Positions 28,117 to 36,512 of a DNA stretch of 64,000 bases are shown here, piece by piece. A program made the translations under genes and the position numbers. Below the pieces are notes generated by a model that was not told the DNA's origin, made no database searches, and was given only the letters and a program-made list of their open reading frames with translations. The DNA is from Lachnospiraceae bacterium (GTDB lineage Bacteria; Bacillota; Clostridia; Lachnospirales; Lachnospiraceae), in the NCBI GenBank assembly GCA_022769665.1, contig JALEIR010000036.1:20952-84951 (forward strand), written 5' to 3'. Each line of letters starts with the position of its first letter. The stretch's first letter is position 1.

Positions 28117-28257
28117 ATGAAGAAGCTGATAGGTTTGGTCGCTTTCTTGATTGCAATCGGTATGCTTTTTATGCTGATTACCCACAATCGTCTGGTTGGT
28201 CTGATTATCATCGCTCTGTTGTTGTTTGTAGGCTATAATTGTTTTTGCGGCGATTGA
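28117..28257 (+). CDS. 46-residue predicted membrane micro-protein
   Basis: A short open frame reads MKKLIGLVAFLIAIGMLFML, then a turn (ITHNR), then LVGLIIIALLLFVGYNCF and ends CGD. It would form a two-helix hairpin membrane protein with a basic N-terminus and cysteines at the C-terminus. GGAAGGG lies about five bases upstream of the ATG, and the frame fills most of the gap between gerW and the J-domain gene. Transcription with the sporulation cluster is likely. Function is unknown; small hydrophobic proteins are common among spore-membrane proteins, but no family is recognised. Confidence 0.65.
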   Translation: MKKLIGLVAFLIAIGMLFMLITHNRLVGLIIIALLLFVGYNCFCGD

Positions 28258-28270
28258 GAGGCTGGTTCAA

Positions 28271-28795
28271 ATGATTGATTGGGAAGAAATAGCTTGTACC
28301 GGTGATGAGGACAAGCTGAAAAGCGCAAAATTATGGCTTTTTCAGGAAAACATTCGACTTGAAAATGAACGTAGAGAGCTGGATGCCTCCCGTGATAAGT
28401 TTTTGGATGAACGCGTCAGATTTCGACGTGATTTGGAGGAACTAAATCGTCGCACGGTGCAGGAAAGGAAAAGGCTTAAGGAAGAAAATTTGTTCTTTGA
28501 AAAGAAAATGGCAATCTTGCAGGACGGTTTCCGGCAGCTGGAAGAGGATAGAAAAGCTTTGGACAAACAGAAAAAAGAGCTTTCCGCATTAAACATCCGA
28601 AACAGAGAACAGGAAGAAGATTTACTATCGGAAAATACCGTCCGCAGACTTTTTTCCGGAATAAACAATACATTGGCTCTGAGAAAGCGATATAGGGATT
28701 TGATTAAAATTTTTCACCCGGACAATCTGTTCGGAGACGAAGAACTGGTTCAAATGATCAATAAAGAGTACTTGAGAAGGAAAGAAGAGCTTTAG
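28271..28795 (+). CDS. Coiled-coil protein with C-terminal J-like domain
   Basis: Protein of 174 residues. Residues ~25-120 are an almost unbroken, highly charged coiled coil (Glu, Arg, Lys, Leu). The C-terminus (~123-174) resembles a DnaJ J-domain: RKRYRDLIKIFHPDN carries the invariant HPD (149-151) after a basic helix, followed by ELVQMINKEY matching J-domain helix III. J-domains recruit and stimulate DnaK. A J-domain at the C-terminus behind a coiled coil, without zinc or substrate domains, is an unusual layout. It is last in the gerW cluster and is followed by a terminator. Confidence 0.75.
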   Translation: MIDWEEIACTGDEDKLKSAKLWLFQENIRLENERRELDASRDKFLDERVRFRRDLEELNRRTVQERKRLKEENLFFEKKMAILQDGFRQLEEDRKALDKQKKELSALNIRNREQEEDLLSENTVRRLFSGINNTLALRKRYRDLIKIFHPDNLFGDEELVQMINKEYLRRKEEL

Positions 28796-28820
28796 TTTAC
28801 ACGAATATAGATAAAAAAAG

Positions 28821-28845
28821 AGCAGGTCAATGACCTGCTTTTTTC
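28821..28845. terminator. Bidirectional terminator before rpmB
   Basis: AGCAGG and CCTGCT pair around TCAATGA, with six T on the plus strand and an A run on the other side. It separates the gerW cluster from the convergent rpmB. Confidence 0.85.
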
Positions 28846-28855
28846 GGTTTCGAAT

Positions 28856-29041
28856 TTAAGCTCTTTCTACCTTGCCGGACTTCAGGCAGCTGGTGCAGAC
28901 ATGCATTCTCTTAGCACCACCGTTTACTTTGCACTTTACACTCTTTACATTAGAGTTCCAGATTGCATTGCTTCTTCTATGAGAATGGCTCACATTGTTA
29001 CCGAAATGTACGCCTTTTCCACAAACATCACACTTAGCCAT
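28856..29041 (-). CDS. rpmB: Ribosomal protein L28, zinc-ribbon form
   Basis: Large-subunit ribosomal protein of 61 residues. It has the paired cysteines CDVC (4-7) and CTSC (49-52) of the zinc-binding form, plus the L28 core HSHRRSNAIWNSNV. The ATG follows GAGGAGGTGTCAAA. It is a lone gene with its own promoter, convergent with the sporulation cluster. Zinc-ribbon L28 is the usual form in Clostridia; zinc-free paralogues exist in some bacteria under Zur control, but none is seen here. Confidence 0.97.
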   Translation of the reverse strand: MAKCDVCGKGVHFGNNVSHSHRRSNAIWNSNVKSVKCKVNGGAKRMHVCTSCLKSGKVERA

Positions 29042-29082
29042 TTTGACACCTCCTCGACATTAAGTAAGTTCGCAACAGTGAT

Positions 29083-29111
29083 ATATTACCAGAAAAATAT
29101 TGGAAAAGCAA
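29083..29111 (-). promoter_or_regulatory. Candidate rpmB promoter
   Basis: Read on the minus strand, TTGCTT and TAATAT are 17 bases apart, about 40 bases upstream of the rpmB start. The rest of the 204-base gap to the next gene is very A/T-rich and shows no gene. Confidence 0.45.
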
Positions 29112-29245
29112 GTAAAAAAAATACTTTTTTATTTTTTTTCGTATTTATTGTTTCCTTTTTAGGGGAAAGCTGTTAGAATACAATATATATGTCTGTTTAA
29201 TAGGTATATAAAGGACAACAATTCGGAAAGGAAAGGATATTAAGT

Positions 29246-29605
29246 ATGAAAGGTTCTTATTTGAATACTCATATGGGAAATATTGTCATCGACAATGAAG
29301 TGATTGCACAATATGCAGGCAGTGTTGCTGTAGAATGTTTTGGTATAGTCGGAATGGCCGGTGTAAGTATGAAAGACGGTCTTGTTAAGCTACTGAAGAT
29401 GGACAGCCTGACCAGAGGTATCAGCGTCTCCCTTAACAATCATAAGTTAATTCTTGATTTCCATGTAATTGTAGCTTACGGAGTAAGCATTCTTGCCGTT
29501 GCGGACAATTTGATTGATAACGTAAAGTACAAGGTAGAAGAATTTACAGGTATCGAAATCGAAAAAATAAACATCTATGTCGATGGTGTCAGAGTGATTG
29601 ATTAA
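29246..29605 (+). CDS. Asp23/Gls24 (YloU) family protein
   Basis: Protein of 119 residues with the DUF322 pattern: an N-terminal strand GNIVIDNEVIAQYAGSVAVE, the GIVGMAG loop, a strand-rich core, and the end EEFTGIEIEKINIYVDGVRV. Family members are cytoplasmic and associated with membranes or stress; precise function is unknown. It is followed 13 bases downstream by the fakA-like gene, the yloU-yloV order found across Firmicutes, and the two are probably cotranslated. Confidence 0.92.
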   Translation: MKGSYLNTHMGNIVIDNEVIAQYAGSVAVECFGIVGMAGVSMKDGLVKLLKMDSLTRGISVSLNNHKLILDFHVIVAYGVSILAVADNLIDNVKYKVEEFTGIEIEKINIYVDGVRVID

Positions 29606-29618
29606 GGAGGAGCTTGTT

Positions 29619-31289
29619 GTGAGTTTACAAAAAATCGACGCTAAGATGCTTTCAACGATGTTCTTAGCGGGTGCAAAAAATCTTGAAAATAAGAAAGAAT
29701 GGATAAATGAACTAAATGTATTCCCCGTACCTGACGGTGATACGGGTACCAATATGACCATGACCATCATGTCCGCTGCAAAGGAAGTTTCCGCCCTTGG
29801 GAATTCTGCAGATATGGAGTCTATCTGTAAGGCTATTTCCAGCGGATCATTGCGGGGAGCAAGAGGAAATTCAGGTGTAATTCTTTCTCAGCTTTTCAGA
29901 GGATTTACAAGAAGGATAAAAGAAGAGGAGATTATCACAATTCCTGTTTTGGCGGATGCTTTTGACAAGGCTGTTATGAAGCCGAAGGAAGGTACCATCC
30001 TGACAGTTGCAAGAGGCGCGTCCGAAAAAGCGAAAGAACTTGTTGAAAGCGGTACTGAGGATATGGAAACTTTCCTTTCCGCTGTTATTGAGCATGCGAG
30101 ATATGTGCTGAGCCAGACGCCTGAAATGCTGCCCGTATTAAAGCAGGCAGGCGTTGTGGATTCCGGCGGGCAGGGACTTGTGGAAGTTCTTTCCGGCGCT
30201 TTTGATGCATTCCAAGGAAAGGAAATTGACTTAACCTTTACAGCGCCTGTTTCTATAGGCGGCGGAGTAAGCCGTTCCGCATCCTTAGAAGCGCAAGCCG
30301 AAGCAGATATAAAGTTCGGTTACTGTACAGAATTCATCATTATGCTGAATAAAACTTTTAACATTAAATCCGAGATGGATTTTAAAGCTTATCTGGAGTC
30401 AATAGGAGATTCAATTGTATGCGTTGCCGATGACGATGTCGTAAAGGTACATGTACATACCAACGATCCGGGACTTGCAATACAGAAGGCGTTGAAGTAT
30501 GGTGCACTGTCCAACCTGAAAATTGACAATATGCGTCTGGAACATCAGGAAAAGCTGTTTAAAATGTCCGAAAAGGAAAATGCTTCAAAACAACAGCCGG
30601 AAGCTGAAAATAAGCCTGCAGAACCGCCAAAGGATTATGGTTTTATTGCTGTATCCGTGGGAGATGGTATCAATGAAATTTTCAAAAGTCTTGGCGTAGA
30701 TTATATTATTGAAGGCGGACAGACCATGAATCCCAGCACAGCAGATATTTTGGATGCTGTTGAAAAGGTAAATGCCAAAACTGTATTTATTCTTCCTAAT
30801 AATAAAAACATTATACTTGCGGCAAACCAGGCGGCGGAGCTGACAACGGAAAAGGATTTACTCGTTATTCCCACCAAAACAATTCCCCAGGGCATAACGG
30901 CAGTGATTAATTTTATGCCGGAACAATCGGCAGACGAGAATGAAGAAAATATGATTCAGGAAATTGCCAATGTCAGCACCGGACAAGTAACCTACGCGGT
31001 TCGTGATACTGTAATCGATGACAAGGAAATTAAAAAAGGCGATTACATGGGAATCGGTGATAAGGGAATTCTTTCCGTAGGCACATCCGTTAATGAAGTT
31101 GCCAAAGCTACCATTGCAGAGATGGTAACAGATGATTCCGAGCTGATCAGCATTTATTACGGAAGTGATGTAACGGAAGAGGATGCAGAAGCCTTCCGCG
31201 CAATTGTGGAGGAAACACATCCCTCCTGTGATGTGGAATTGCAATATGGCGGACAACCAATTTATTATTATGTAATGTCTGTGGAATAA
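29619..31289 (+). CDS. fakA: DAK2/FakA-like fatty acid kinase (YloV family)
   Basis: Protein of 556 residues. The N-terminal DhaL-type kinase domain (1-~200) has the Mg-binding motif PVPDGDTGTNMTMT and SLRGARGNSGVILSQLFRG. A middle domain and a C-terminal DegV-like fold domain follow. In Staphylococcus FakA phosphorylates fatty acids bound to FakB (DegV) proteins. A DegV gene lies about 2.2 kb downstream (33486), beyond recG. The start is GTG 29619, because AAGGAGGAG lies six bases upstream; the TTG 29598 would place that site inside the gene. Confidence 0.88.
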   Translation: MSLQKIDAKMLSTMFLAGAKNLENKKEWINELNVFPVPDGDTGTNMTMTIMSAAKEVSALGNSADMESICKAISSGSLRGARGNSGVILSQLFRGFTRRIKEEEIITIPVLADAFDKAVMKPKEGTILTVARGASEKAKELVESGTEDMETFLSAVIEHARYVLSQTPEMLPVLKQAGVVDSGGQGLVEVLSGAFDAFQGKEIDLTFTAPVSIGGGVSRSASLEAQAEADIKFGYCTEFIIMLNKTFNIKSEMDFKAYLESIGDSIVCVADDDVVKVHVHTNDPGLAIQKALKYGALSNLKIDNMRLEHQEKLFKMSEKENASKQQPEAENKPAEPPKDYGFIAVSVGDGINEIFKSLGVDYIIEGGQTMNPSTADILDAVEKVNAKTVFILPNNKNIILAANQAAELTTEKDLLVIPTKTIPQGITAVINFMPEQSADENEENMIQEIANVSTGQVTYAVRDTVIDDKEIKKGDYMGIGDKGILSVGTSVNEVAKATIAEMVTDDSELISIYYGSDVTEEDAEAFRAIVEETHPSCDVELQYGGQPIYYYVMSVE

Positions 31290-31302
31290 ACTTTTAAACC
31301 AA

Positions 31303-31337
31303 CAGGAGACAGTTTTTAAGCTGTCTCCTGTTTTTTT
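31303..31337 (+). terminator. Terminator after fakA
   Basis: CAGGAGACAG pairs with CTGTCTCCTG around TTTTTAAG and is followed by seven T. Confidence 0.95.
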
Positions 31338-31382
31338 CAACAATTCAGCAGGATTTATGTTGTTAATATGAGGAAATAATAA

Positions 31383-33440
31383 ATGAACAGCAATACTTCG
31401 TTAATCGAATTAAAGGGTATCGGAGAAAAAACACAAAAATTGTTTCAAAAGCTCAATATTGCTACGTTGGGTGATTTACTGTCGACCTATCCGAAAGATT
31501 ATGAGATATTTCAAGACCCGGTAAAAATTAACTGTCTTTCACCCGGTGAAACAAGCGCTGTTTACGCAGCTGTGTCGGGAATTCCCAATGAGAAAAAAGT
31601 ACGCAAATTAAGCATTCTGAATGTAAATGTTACGGACGGAACAGGTGAACTGAAATTGACCTTTTTCAATATGCCTTTTTTAAAAAAGGTATTGCGTCAG
31701 GGAGGATTTTACATTTTCCGCGGAACAATCCAAAGTCATGGAAATACCTATTACATGGAACAGCCCAAAATTTTTTCCCTGAATGATTATATAGCTCAAA
31801 GTAACCGCTTAATTCCGAAATATTCTCTGACAAAGGGACTTACAAATCAAATCTTTCGCAAGGCTGTAAAACAGGCTCTTGATAAATATACCTTTGAAGA
31901 AGAATTTTACCCAAAAGAATTTGCGGAAAAATATGGACTGATTGAAGAGAAAAAAGCAATTGAAACCATTCATTTTCCGAATAATATGGAATCCCTTGCT
32001 GCTGCGAGAAAAAGACTGGTTTTTGATGAATTTTTCTCTTTCCTTTTTGGTCTAAGACAAAACAGAAAATATAACGAAGGATTAAAAAATGAATATCAAA
32101 TGTTTGAAACTGCTGATACGGTACGGCTTCTTGAGCAATTACCCTTTCCCCTGACCAAAGCGCAAAAAAGGGTGTGGCAGGAAATCAGGGAAGATATGGG
32201 CAGCCCTTACTGCATGAATCGCCTGATTCAGGGAGATGTGGGATCCGGGAAAACTATTCTTGCCATATTGGCTCTTTTGATGGTTGCCGCAAACGGCTTT
32301 CAGGGAGCATTGATGGCTCCAACAGAAGTACTTGCCGTACAGCATTACGAAAATGTTTGTGATTATATAAAGCAGTACGGTGTTCATTTAAAACCTGTTC
32401 TTTTGGTAGGTTCCATGACTTCGAAGGAGAAAAAAGATGCTTATGAAAAAATAGCCTCCGGGGAAGCAAATCTAATTATAGGAACCCATGCATTGATTCA
32501 AAGCAAAGTGAAATACAAATCGCTGGCTCTTGTTGTTACGGACGAGCAACATCGCTTTGGAGTACATCAGAGAGAAGCTTTGGCAGGCAAAGGGGAAAAT
32601 CCCCATATCCTTGTCATGAGCGCCACACCAATTCCCCGTACCCTCGCAATTATTTTGTATGGGGATTTAAAGATTTCTGTAATTGATGAACTCCCTGCAA
32701 ACAGATTACCGATTAAAAACTGTGTAGTAAATACCTCTTATCGTTCAAAAGCCTATCAATTTATCGCTAACCAGGTAAAGGAGGGAAGACAAGTCTATGT
32801 GATTTGTCCGCAGGTAGAGGAAGGTGAGCTTGAGGATTTGGAAAATGTCGTAGATTATACTGAAAAGCTCAGAAGTGTTCTTCCTACAGATATTCAAATT
32901 TCTTATCTGCACGGGAAGATGCGTCCGGTAGATAAAAACAGAATCATGGAGGAATTCGCTTCGCACAGTATTGATGTGCTGGTTTCCACAACGGTAATAG
33001 AAGTAGGAATCAATGTGCCGAATGCAACTTTAATGATGGTAGAAAATGCAGAACGGTTCGGACTTGCACAGCTTCATCAGCTCAGAGGAAGAGTGGGACG
33101 CGGAGAATATCAAAGCTATTGTATTTTTGTCTGTACGCAGGAGAAGGAAGATACCATGGAGCGCCTTCAAATTTTGAATAAATCAAACGACGGTTTTTTC
33201 ATTGCTTCCGAAGACCTAAAGCTGAGGGGACCGGGGGATATGTTCGGCATACGACAAAGTGGAGAATTTTCATTCCGCATGGGGGATATTTATTCGGATG
33301 CAGCTGTATTGAAACTGGCCTCGGAAGCCGTTGACAATCTTTTTGCAACAGACCCTGATTTACAGAAGCCTGAACATGAGAAACTATTGCATCACTTGAA
33401 TTGTGTATCCGCAAACAATGTTGACTTTCGAACAATATAA
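31383..33440 (+). CDS. recG: ATP-dependent DNA helicase RecG
   Basis: Remodels stalled replication forks and Holliday junctions. The 685 residues begin with a wedge/OB region including KGIGEKTQKLFQKLNI and GTIQSHGNTYYMEQPK. The helicase core follows: Walker A GDVGSGKTILA (~290), the DEQHRFG box (~385), SATPIPRTLA, and motif VI HQLRGRVGRG. The C-terminal RecG motif region GPGDMFGIRQSG is intact. The order yloU-yloV-...-recG is conserved in Firmicutes. It is separated from fakA by a terminator but close to the downstream DegV gene (45 bases). Confidence 0.96.
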   Translation: MNSNTSLIELKGIGEKTQKLFQKLNIATLGDLLSTYPKDYEIFQDPVKINCLSPGETSAVYAAVSGIPNEKKVRKLSILNVNVTDGTGELKLTFFNMPFLKKVLRQGGFYIFRGTIQSHGNTYYMEQPKIFSLNDYIAQSNRLIPKYSLTKGLTNQIFRKAVKQALDKYTFEEEFYPKEFAEKYGLIEEKKAIETIHFPNNMESLAAARKRLVFDEFFSFLFGLRQNRKYNEGLKNEYQMFETADTVRLLEQLPFPLTKAQKRVWQEIREDMGSPYCMNRLIQGDVGSGKTILAILALLMVAANGFQGALMAPTEVLAVQHYENVCDYIKQYGVHLKPVLLVGSMTSKEKKDAYEKIASGEANLIIGTHALIQSKVKYKSLALVVTDEQHRFGVHQREALAGKGENPHILVMSATPIPRTLAIILYGDLKISVIDELPANRLPIKNCVVNTSYRSKAYQFIANQVKEGRQVYVICPQVEEGELEDLENVVDYTEKLRSVLPTDIQISYLHGKMRPVDKNRIMEEFASHSIDVLVSTTVIEVGINVPNATLMMVENAERFGLAQLHQLRGRVGRGEYQSYCIFVCTQEKEDTMERLQILNKSNDGFFIASEDLKLRGPGDMFGIRQSGEFSFRMGDIYSDAAVLKLASEAVDNLFATDPDLQKPEHEKLLHHLNCVSANNVDFRTI

Positions 33441-33485
33441 AGGTAAAATATATTTTAGTCAGCAAGAATAATAAGGAGTAAAAAG

Positions 33486-34355
33486 ATGTCAAAAGTTGCA
33501 ATAATAACAGACAGTAACAGCGGTATTACACAGACGAATGCAAAGGAACTCGGAGTATTCGTGCTACCTATGCCTTTTATGATTAACGGACAAACTTTTT
33601 TTGAAGATATTGATTTGAATCAGGCTGAATTTTATGAAAAATTGGCTACAGGTGCAGATATCAGTACCAGTCAGCCTTCACCGGAAGCAGTGATGAATCT
33701 TTGGGATGAAGTTCTAAAAGAGTATGATGAAATTGTTCATATTCCTATGAGCAGCGGACTTTCCGGTTCCTGTCAATCAGCAATGATGCTGGCACAGGAT
33801 TATGAGGGACGTGTTCAAGTGGTAAATAATCAAAGAATTTCCGTTACGCAGAGACAGTCCTGCCTTGATGCCAAATTACTTGCCGCAAAAGGTATGAATG
33901 CCAAGGAAATAAAAGATTTTCTGGAAGCAGACAAATTTAACAGCAGCATATATATTATGTTGGATACTCTCTATTATCTGAAGAAAGGTGGAAGAATCAC
34001 ACCCGCCGCAGCGGCAATCGGTACACTTTTGAAATTAAAGCCTGTCCTTCAGATTCAGGGAGAAAAGCTTGATGCTTTTGCAAAAGCCAGAACAACAAAC
34101 CAAGGAAAGTCTATCATGATAAATGCCATCAAGGCTGATATTGAAAATCGTTTCGGAGGAGATACCGAGGACAAACATATCTGGATGCAGATTGCCCACA
34201 CAAACAACGAGGAAGCAGCCCTGGCATTTAAAGAAGAAATTCTTGAAGTTTTTCCCGGATATGATATTCATATTGATCCTTTGTCCTTAAGTGTTGCCTG
34301 TCATATCGGGCCCGGTTCTCTTGCTTTTGCATGTTGCAGGAAGATTAATGTCTGA
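33486..34355 (+). CDS. DegV family fatty-acid-binding protein (FakB-like)
   Basis: Protein of 289 residues with the DegV layout. The N-terminal strand VAIITDSNSGI (with the fatty-acid carboxylate-binding Ser/Thr), STSQPSPEAV (~60), IPMSSGLSGSCQSA (~87-100) and LKKGGRI are visible, with a second domain ending HIGPGSLAF. DegV/FakB proteins carry a fatty acid for phosphorylation by FakA, and a fakA-like gene lies just upstream of recG, so a working FakA-FakB pair is plausible. Chain specificity is not readable. AAGGAG precedes the ATG. Confidence 0.9.
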   Translation: MSKVAIITDSNSGITQTNAKELGVFVLPMPFMINGQTFFEDIDLNQAEFYEKLATGADISTSQPSPEAVMNLWDEVLKEYDEIVHIPMSSGLSGSCQSAMMLAQDYEGRVQVVNNQRISVTQRQSCLDAKLLAAKGMNAKEIKDFLEADKFNSSIYIMLDTLYYLKKGGRITPAAAAIGTLLKLKPVLQIQGEKLDAFAKARTTNQGKSIMINAIKADIENRFGGDTEDKHIWMQIAHTNNEEAALAFKEEILEVFPGYDIHIDPLSLSVACHIGPGSLAFACCRKINV

Positions 34356-34380
34356 GTAGAAGAGGAAAGTTGATACCAAG

Positions 34381-34411
34381 CAGAGTATGCCAAAACATAC
34401 TCTGTTTTTTT
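34381..34411 (+). terminator. Terminator after degV
   Basis: CAGAGTATG pairs with CATACTCTG around CCAAAA, followed by seven T. Confidence 0.92.
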
Positions 34412-34462
34412 ATATAATATGAAATTCATCCAACTCTATTGTATAGATGTTGTAGTTTTCCT

Positions 34463-34491
34463 TTTACAAAATACAATATTTATGGTAAAAT
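34463..34491 (+). promoter_or_regulatory. Promoter of topoisomerase pair
   Basis: TTTACA and TAAAAT are 17 bases apart, each matching consensus at five positions, with a TG one base before the -10. The leader is about 43 bases. Confidence 0.7.
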
Positions 34492-34539
34492 AACTATAAT
34501 TATGTATCGGTATTATTAGAAATAAGGAGTGTTCCCCCT

Positions 34540-36468
34540 ATGGCAAAAGCAAGCAACTATGATGCGTCCAGTATTACGGTTTTAGAAGGCCTTGAGGCTG
34601 TGAGAAAACGTCCCGGTATGTATATCGGCAGCGTCTCCACAAAAGGTTTAAATCACCTTATCTATGAAATCGTTGACAATTCGGTGGACGAGCATCTGGC
34701 AGGATTCTGCGATATTATCACGGTAACTTTGGAGGCGGACGGTTCCGCTACCGTTTCGGATAACGGACGAGGTATTCCCGTGGGTATGCACGAAAAAGGT
34801 ATCAGCGCCGAACGTCTTGTTTTTACCACACTGCATGCGGGAGGAAAGTTTGACAATTCGGCATACAAGACCAGCGGCGGTCTGCACGGTGTAGGTTCCT
34901 CCGTTGTAAATGCCCTTTCCACAAGACTGACTGTTACAGTCAAAACCGGTGGATTTATCTATGAGGATAAATATGAGAGAGGAAATCCTGTGATTCCTTT
35001 GGAAAACGGGCTTCTGCCTGTAAAAGGTAAAACGAGGGAAACAGGAACTACCATTAATTTTCTTCCCGATGATACTATTTTTGATAAGACTCGTTTTAAA
35101 GAAGACGAAGTAAAAAGCCGTCTGCATGAGACAGCTTATTTAAATCCTAATCTGACAATTATTTTTAAAGATTTGCGCAAAGAGGAGCCTGAATCAATCA
35201 CCTATCATGAACCGGAAGGAATTACCGGCTTTATTAAAGATATGAATAAGAATCAGGAAGTGATTCATGATGTGGTTTATTTTTCCGGAGAAAGTGAAGG
35301 TATTTCCGTAGAAGTTGCTTTTCAGTATGTCAATGAATTCCATGAGAATGTGTTGGGCTTCTGTAACAATATTTATAACTCGGAGGGCGGCACACATCTC
35401 ACAGGATTTAAAACGCAGTTTACAAACGTCATTAATACCTATGCAAGAGAACTTGGAATCCTAAAGGAGAAGGATGTGAATTTCACAGGCGCAGATGTGC
35501 GAAACGGCATGACCGCTGTGGTTTCCATTAAGCATCCCGATCCCAGATTCGAGGGACAGACCAAGACAAAGCTGGACAACCAGGATGCGGCAAAGGTAGT
35601 CAGTAAGGTAACCGGCGAGGAAATCGTACGCTTTTTCGACAGGAACCTTGAAACATTGAAAAATATTATTTCCTGTGCGGAAAAAGCAGCCAAAATCCGG
35701 AAGACAGAGGAACGGGCAAAAACAAATATGCTGACGAAGCAGAAGTTCTCCTTTGATTCCAACGGAAAGCTGGCAAACTGTGAGTCCAAAGATGCGTCTA
35801 AGTGCGAAATTTTCATTGTAGAGGGAGATTCTGCGGGAGGCAGTGCAAAGACTGCCAGAAACAGAATGTTTCAGGCAATTCTTCCCATCAGAGGTAAAAT
35901 CCTGAATGTGGAAAAAGCAAGTATCGACAAGGTGCTTGCAAATGCAGAAATCAAGACCATGATAAATGCCTTCGGATGCGGCTTTTCGGAAGGCTACGGT
36001 AATGATTTTGACATCACCAAACTGCGCTATGACAAAATCATCATTATGGCAGATGCGGATGTTGACGGCGAGCATATTTCCAATCTGTTGCTCACATTAT
36101 TTTATCGGTTTATGCCGGAACTGATTTTCGAGGGACATGTCTATATTGCCATGCCGCCTTTGTACAAAGCCATGCCTTCCAAAGGTCAGGAAGAATATCT
36201 GTACGATGACAAAGCCTTGGAAAAATACAGAAAGACTCACAAAGGTCCCTTTACCTTACAGCGTTATAAGGGCTTAGGTGAGATGGATGCGGAGCAGCTC
36301 TGGGAGACGACGTTGAATCCGGAAACCAGACGTATGAAGCTTGTGGAAATCGAAGATGCACGCATGGCATCCGAAATCACAGGTATCCTCATGGGAACGG
36401 ATGTCCCTCCCCGCAAAGCGTTCATTTATGAGCATGCAACGGATGCAGAGCTGGATTATAATGCATAA
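34540..36468 (+). CDS. parE: Type IIA topoisomerase subunit B (ParE/GyrB-like)
   Basis: ATPase subunit of a type IIA topoisomerase, 642 residues. GHKL ATP site: EIVDNSVDEHLAG, SDNGRGIPVG, KTSGGLHGVGSSVVNALS, and the QTK loop in EGQTKTKLDN (~345). TOPRIM domain: VEGDSAGGSAK (~425) and DADVDGEH. C-terminal RYKGLGEMD. It is the size of ParE or compact GyrB. It is paired with an A subunit that has no GyrA box, so the enzyme is more likely a decatenase/relaxase (topoisomerase IV type) than a true gyrase. The name parE is therefore preferred but not certain. Confidence 0.85.
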   Translation: MAKASNYDASSITVLEGLEAVRKRPGMYIGSVSTKGLNHLIYEIVDNSVDEHLAGFCDIITVTLEADGSATVSDNGRGIPVGMHEKGISAERLVFTTLHAGGKFDNSAYKTSGGLHGVGSSVVNALSTRLTVTVKTGGFIYEDKYERGNPVIPLENGLLPVKGKTRETGTTINFLPDDTIFDKTRFKEDEVKSRLHETAYLNPNLTIIFKDLRKEEPESITYHEPEGITGFIKDMNKNQEVIHDVVYFSGESEGISVEVAFQYVNEFHENVLGFCNNIYNSEGGTHLTGFKTQFTNVINTYARELGILKEKDVNFTGADVRNGMTAVVSIKHPDPRFEGQTKTKLDNQDAAKVVSKVTGEEIVRFFDRNLETLKNIISCAEKAAKIRKTEERAKTNMLTKQKFSFDSNGKLANCESKDASKCEIFIVEGDSAGGSAKTARNRMFQAILPIRGKILNVEKASIDKVLANAEIKTMINAFGCGFSEGYGNDFDITKLRYDKIIIMADADVDGEHISNLLLTLFYRFMPELIFEGHVYIAMPPLYKAMPSKGQEEYLYDDKALEKYRKTHKGPFTLQRYKGLGEMDAEQLWETTLNPETRRMKLVEIEDARMASEITGILMGTDVPPRKAFIYEHATDAELDYNA

Positions 36469-36512
36469 GTAAATTTAAGCAACTGCCTTATTGCGGCAGA
36501 ATGAGAGGAAAC

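Noticed and set aside
28011..28238. Plus-strand 75-codon frame downstream of gerW
   Set aside because: It lies in another frame over the end of gerW and the 46-codon micro-gene; no ribosome site.
35461..36075. Minus-strand frame of 204 codons within the topoisomerase B gene
   Set aside because: Antisense shadow of a highly conserved gene; no ribosome site.
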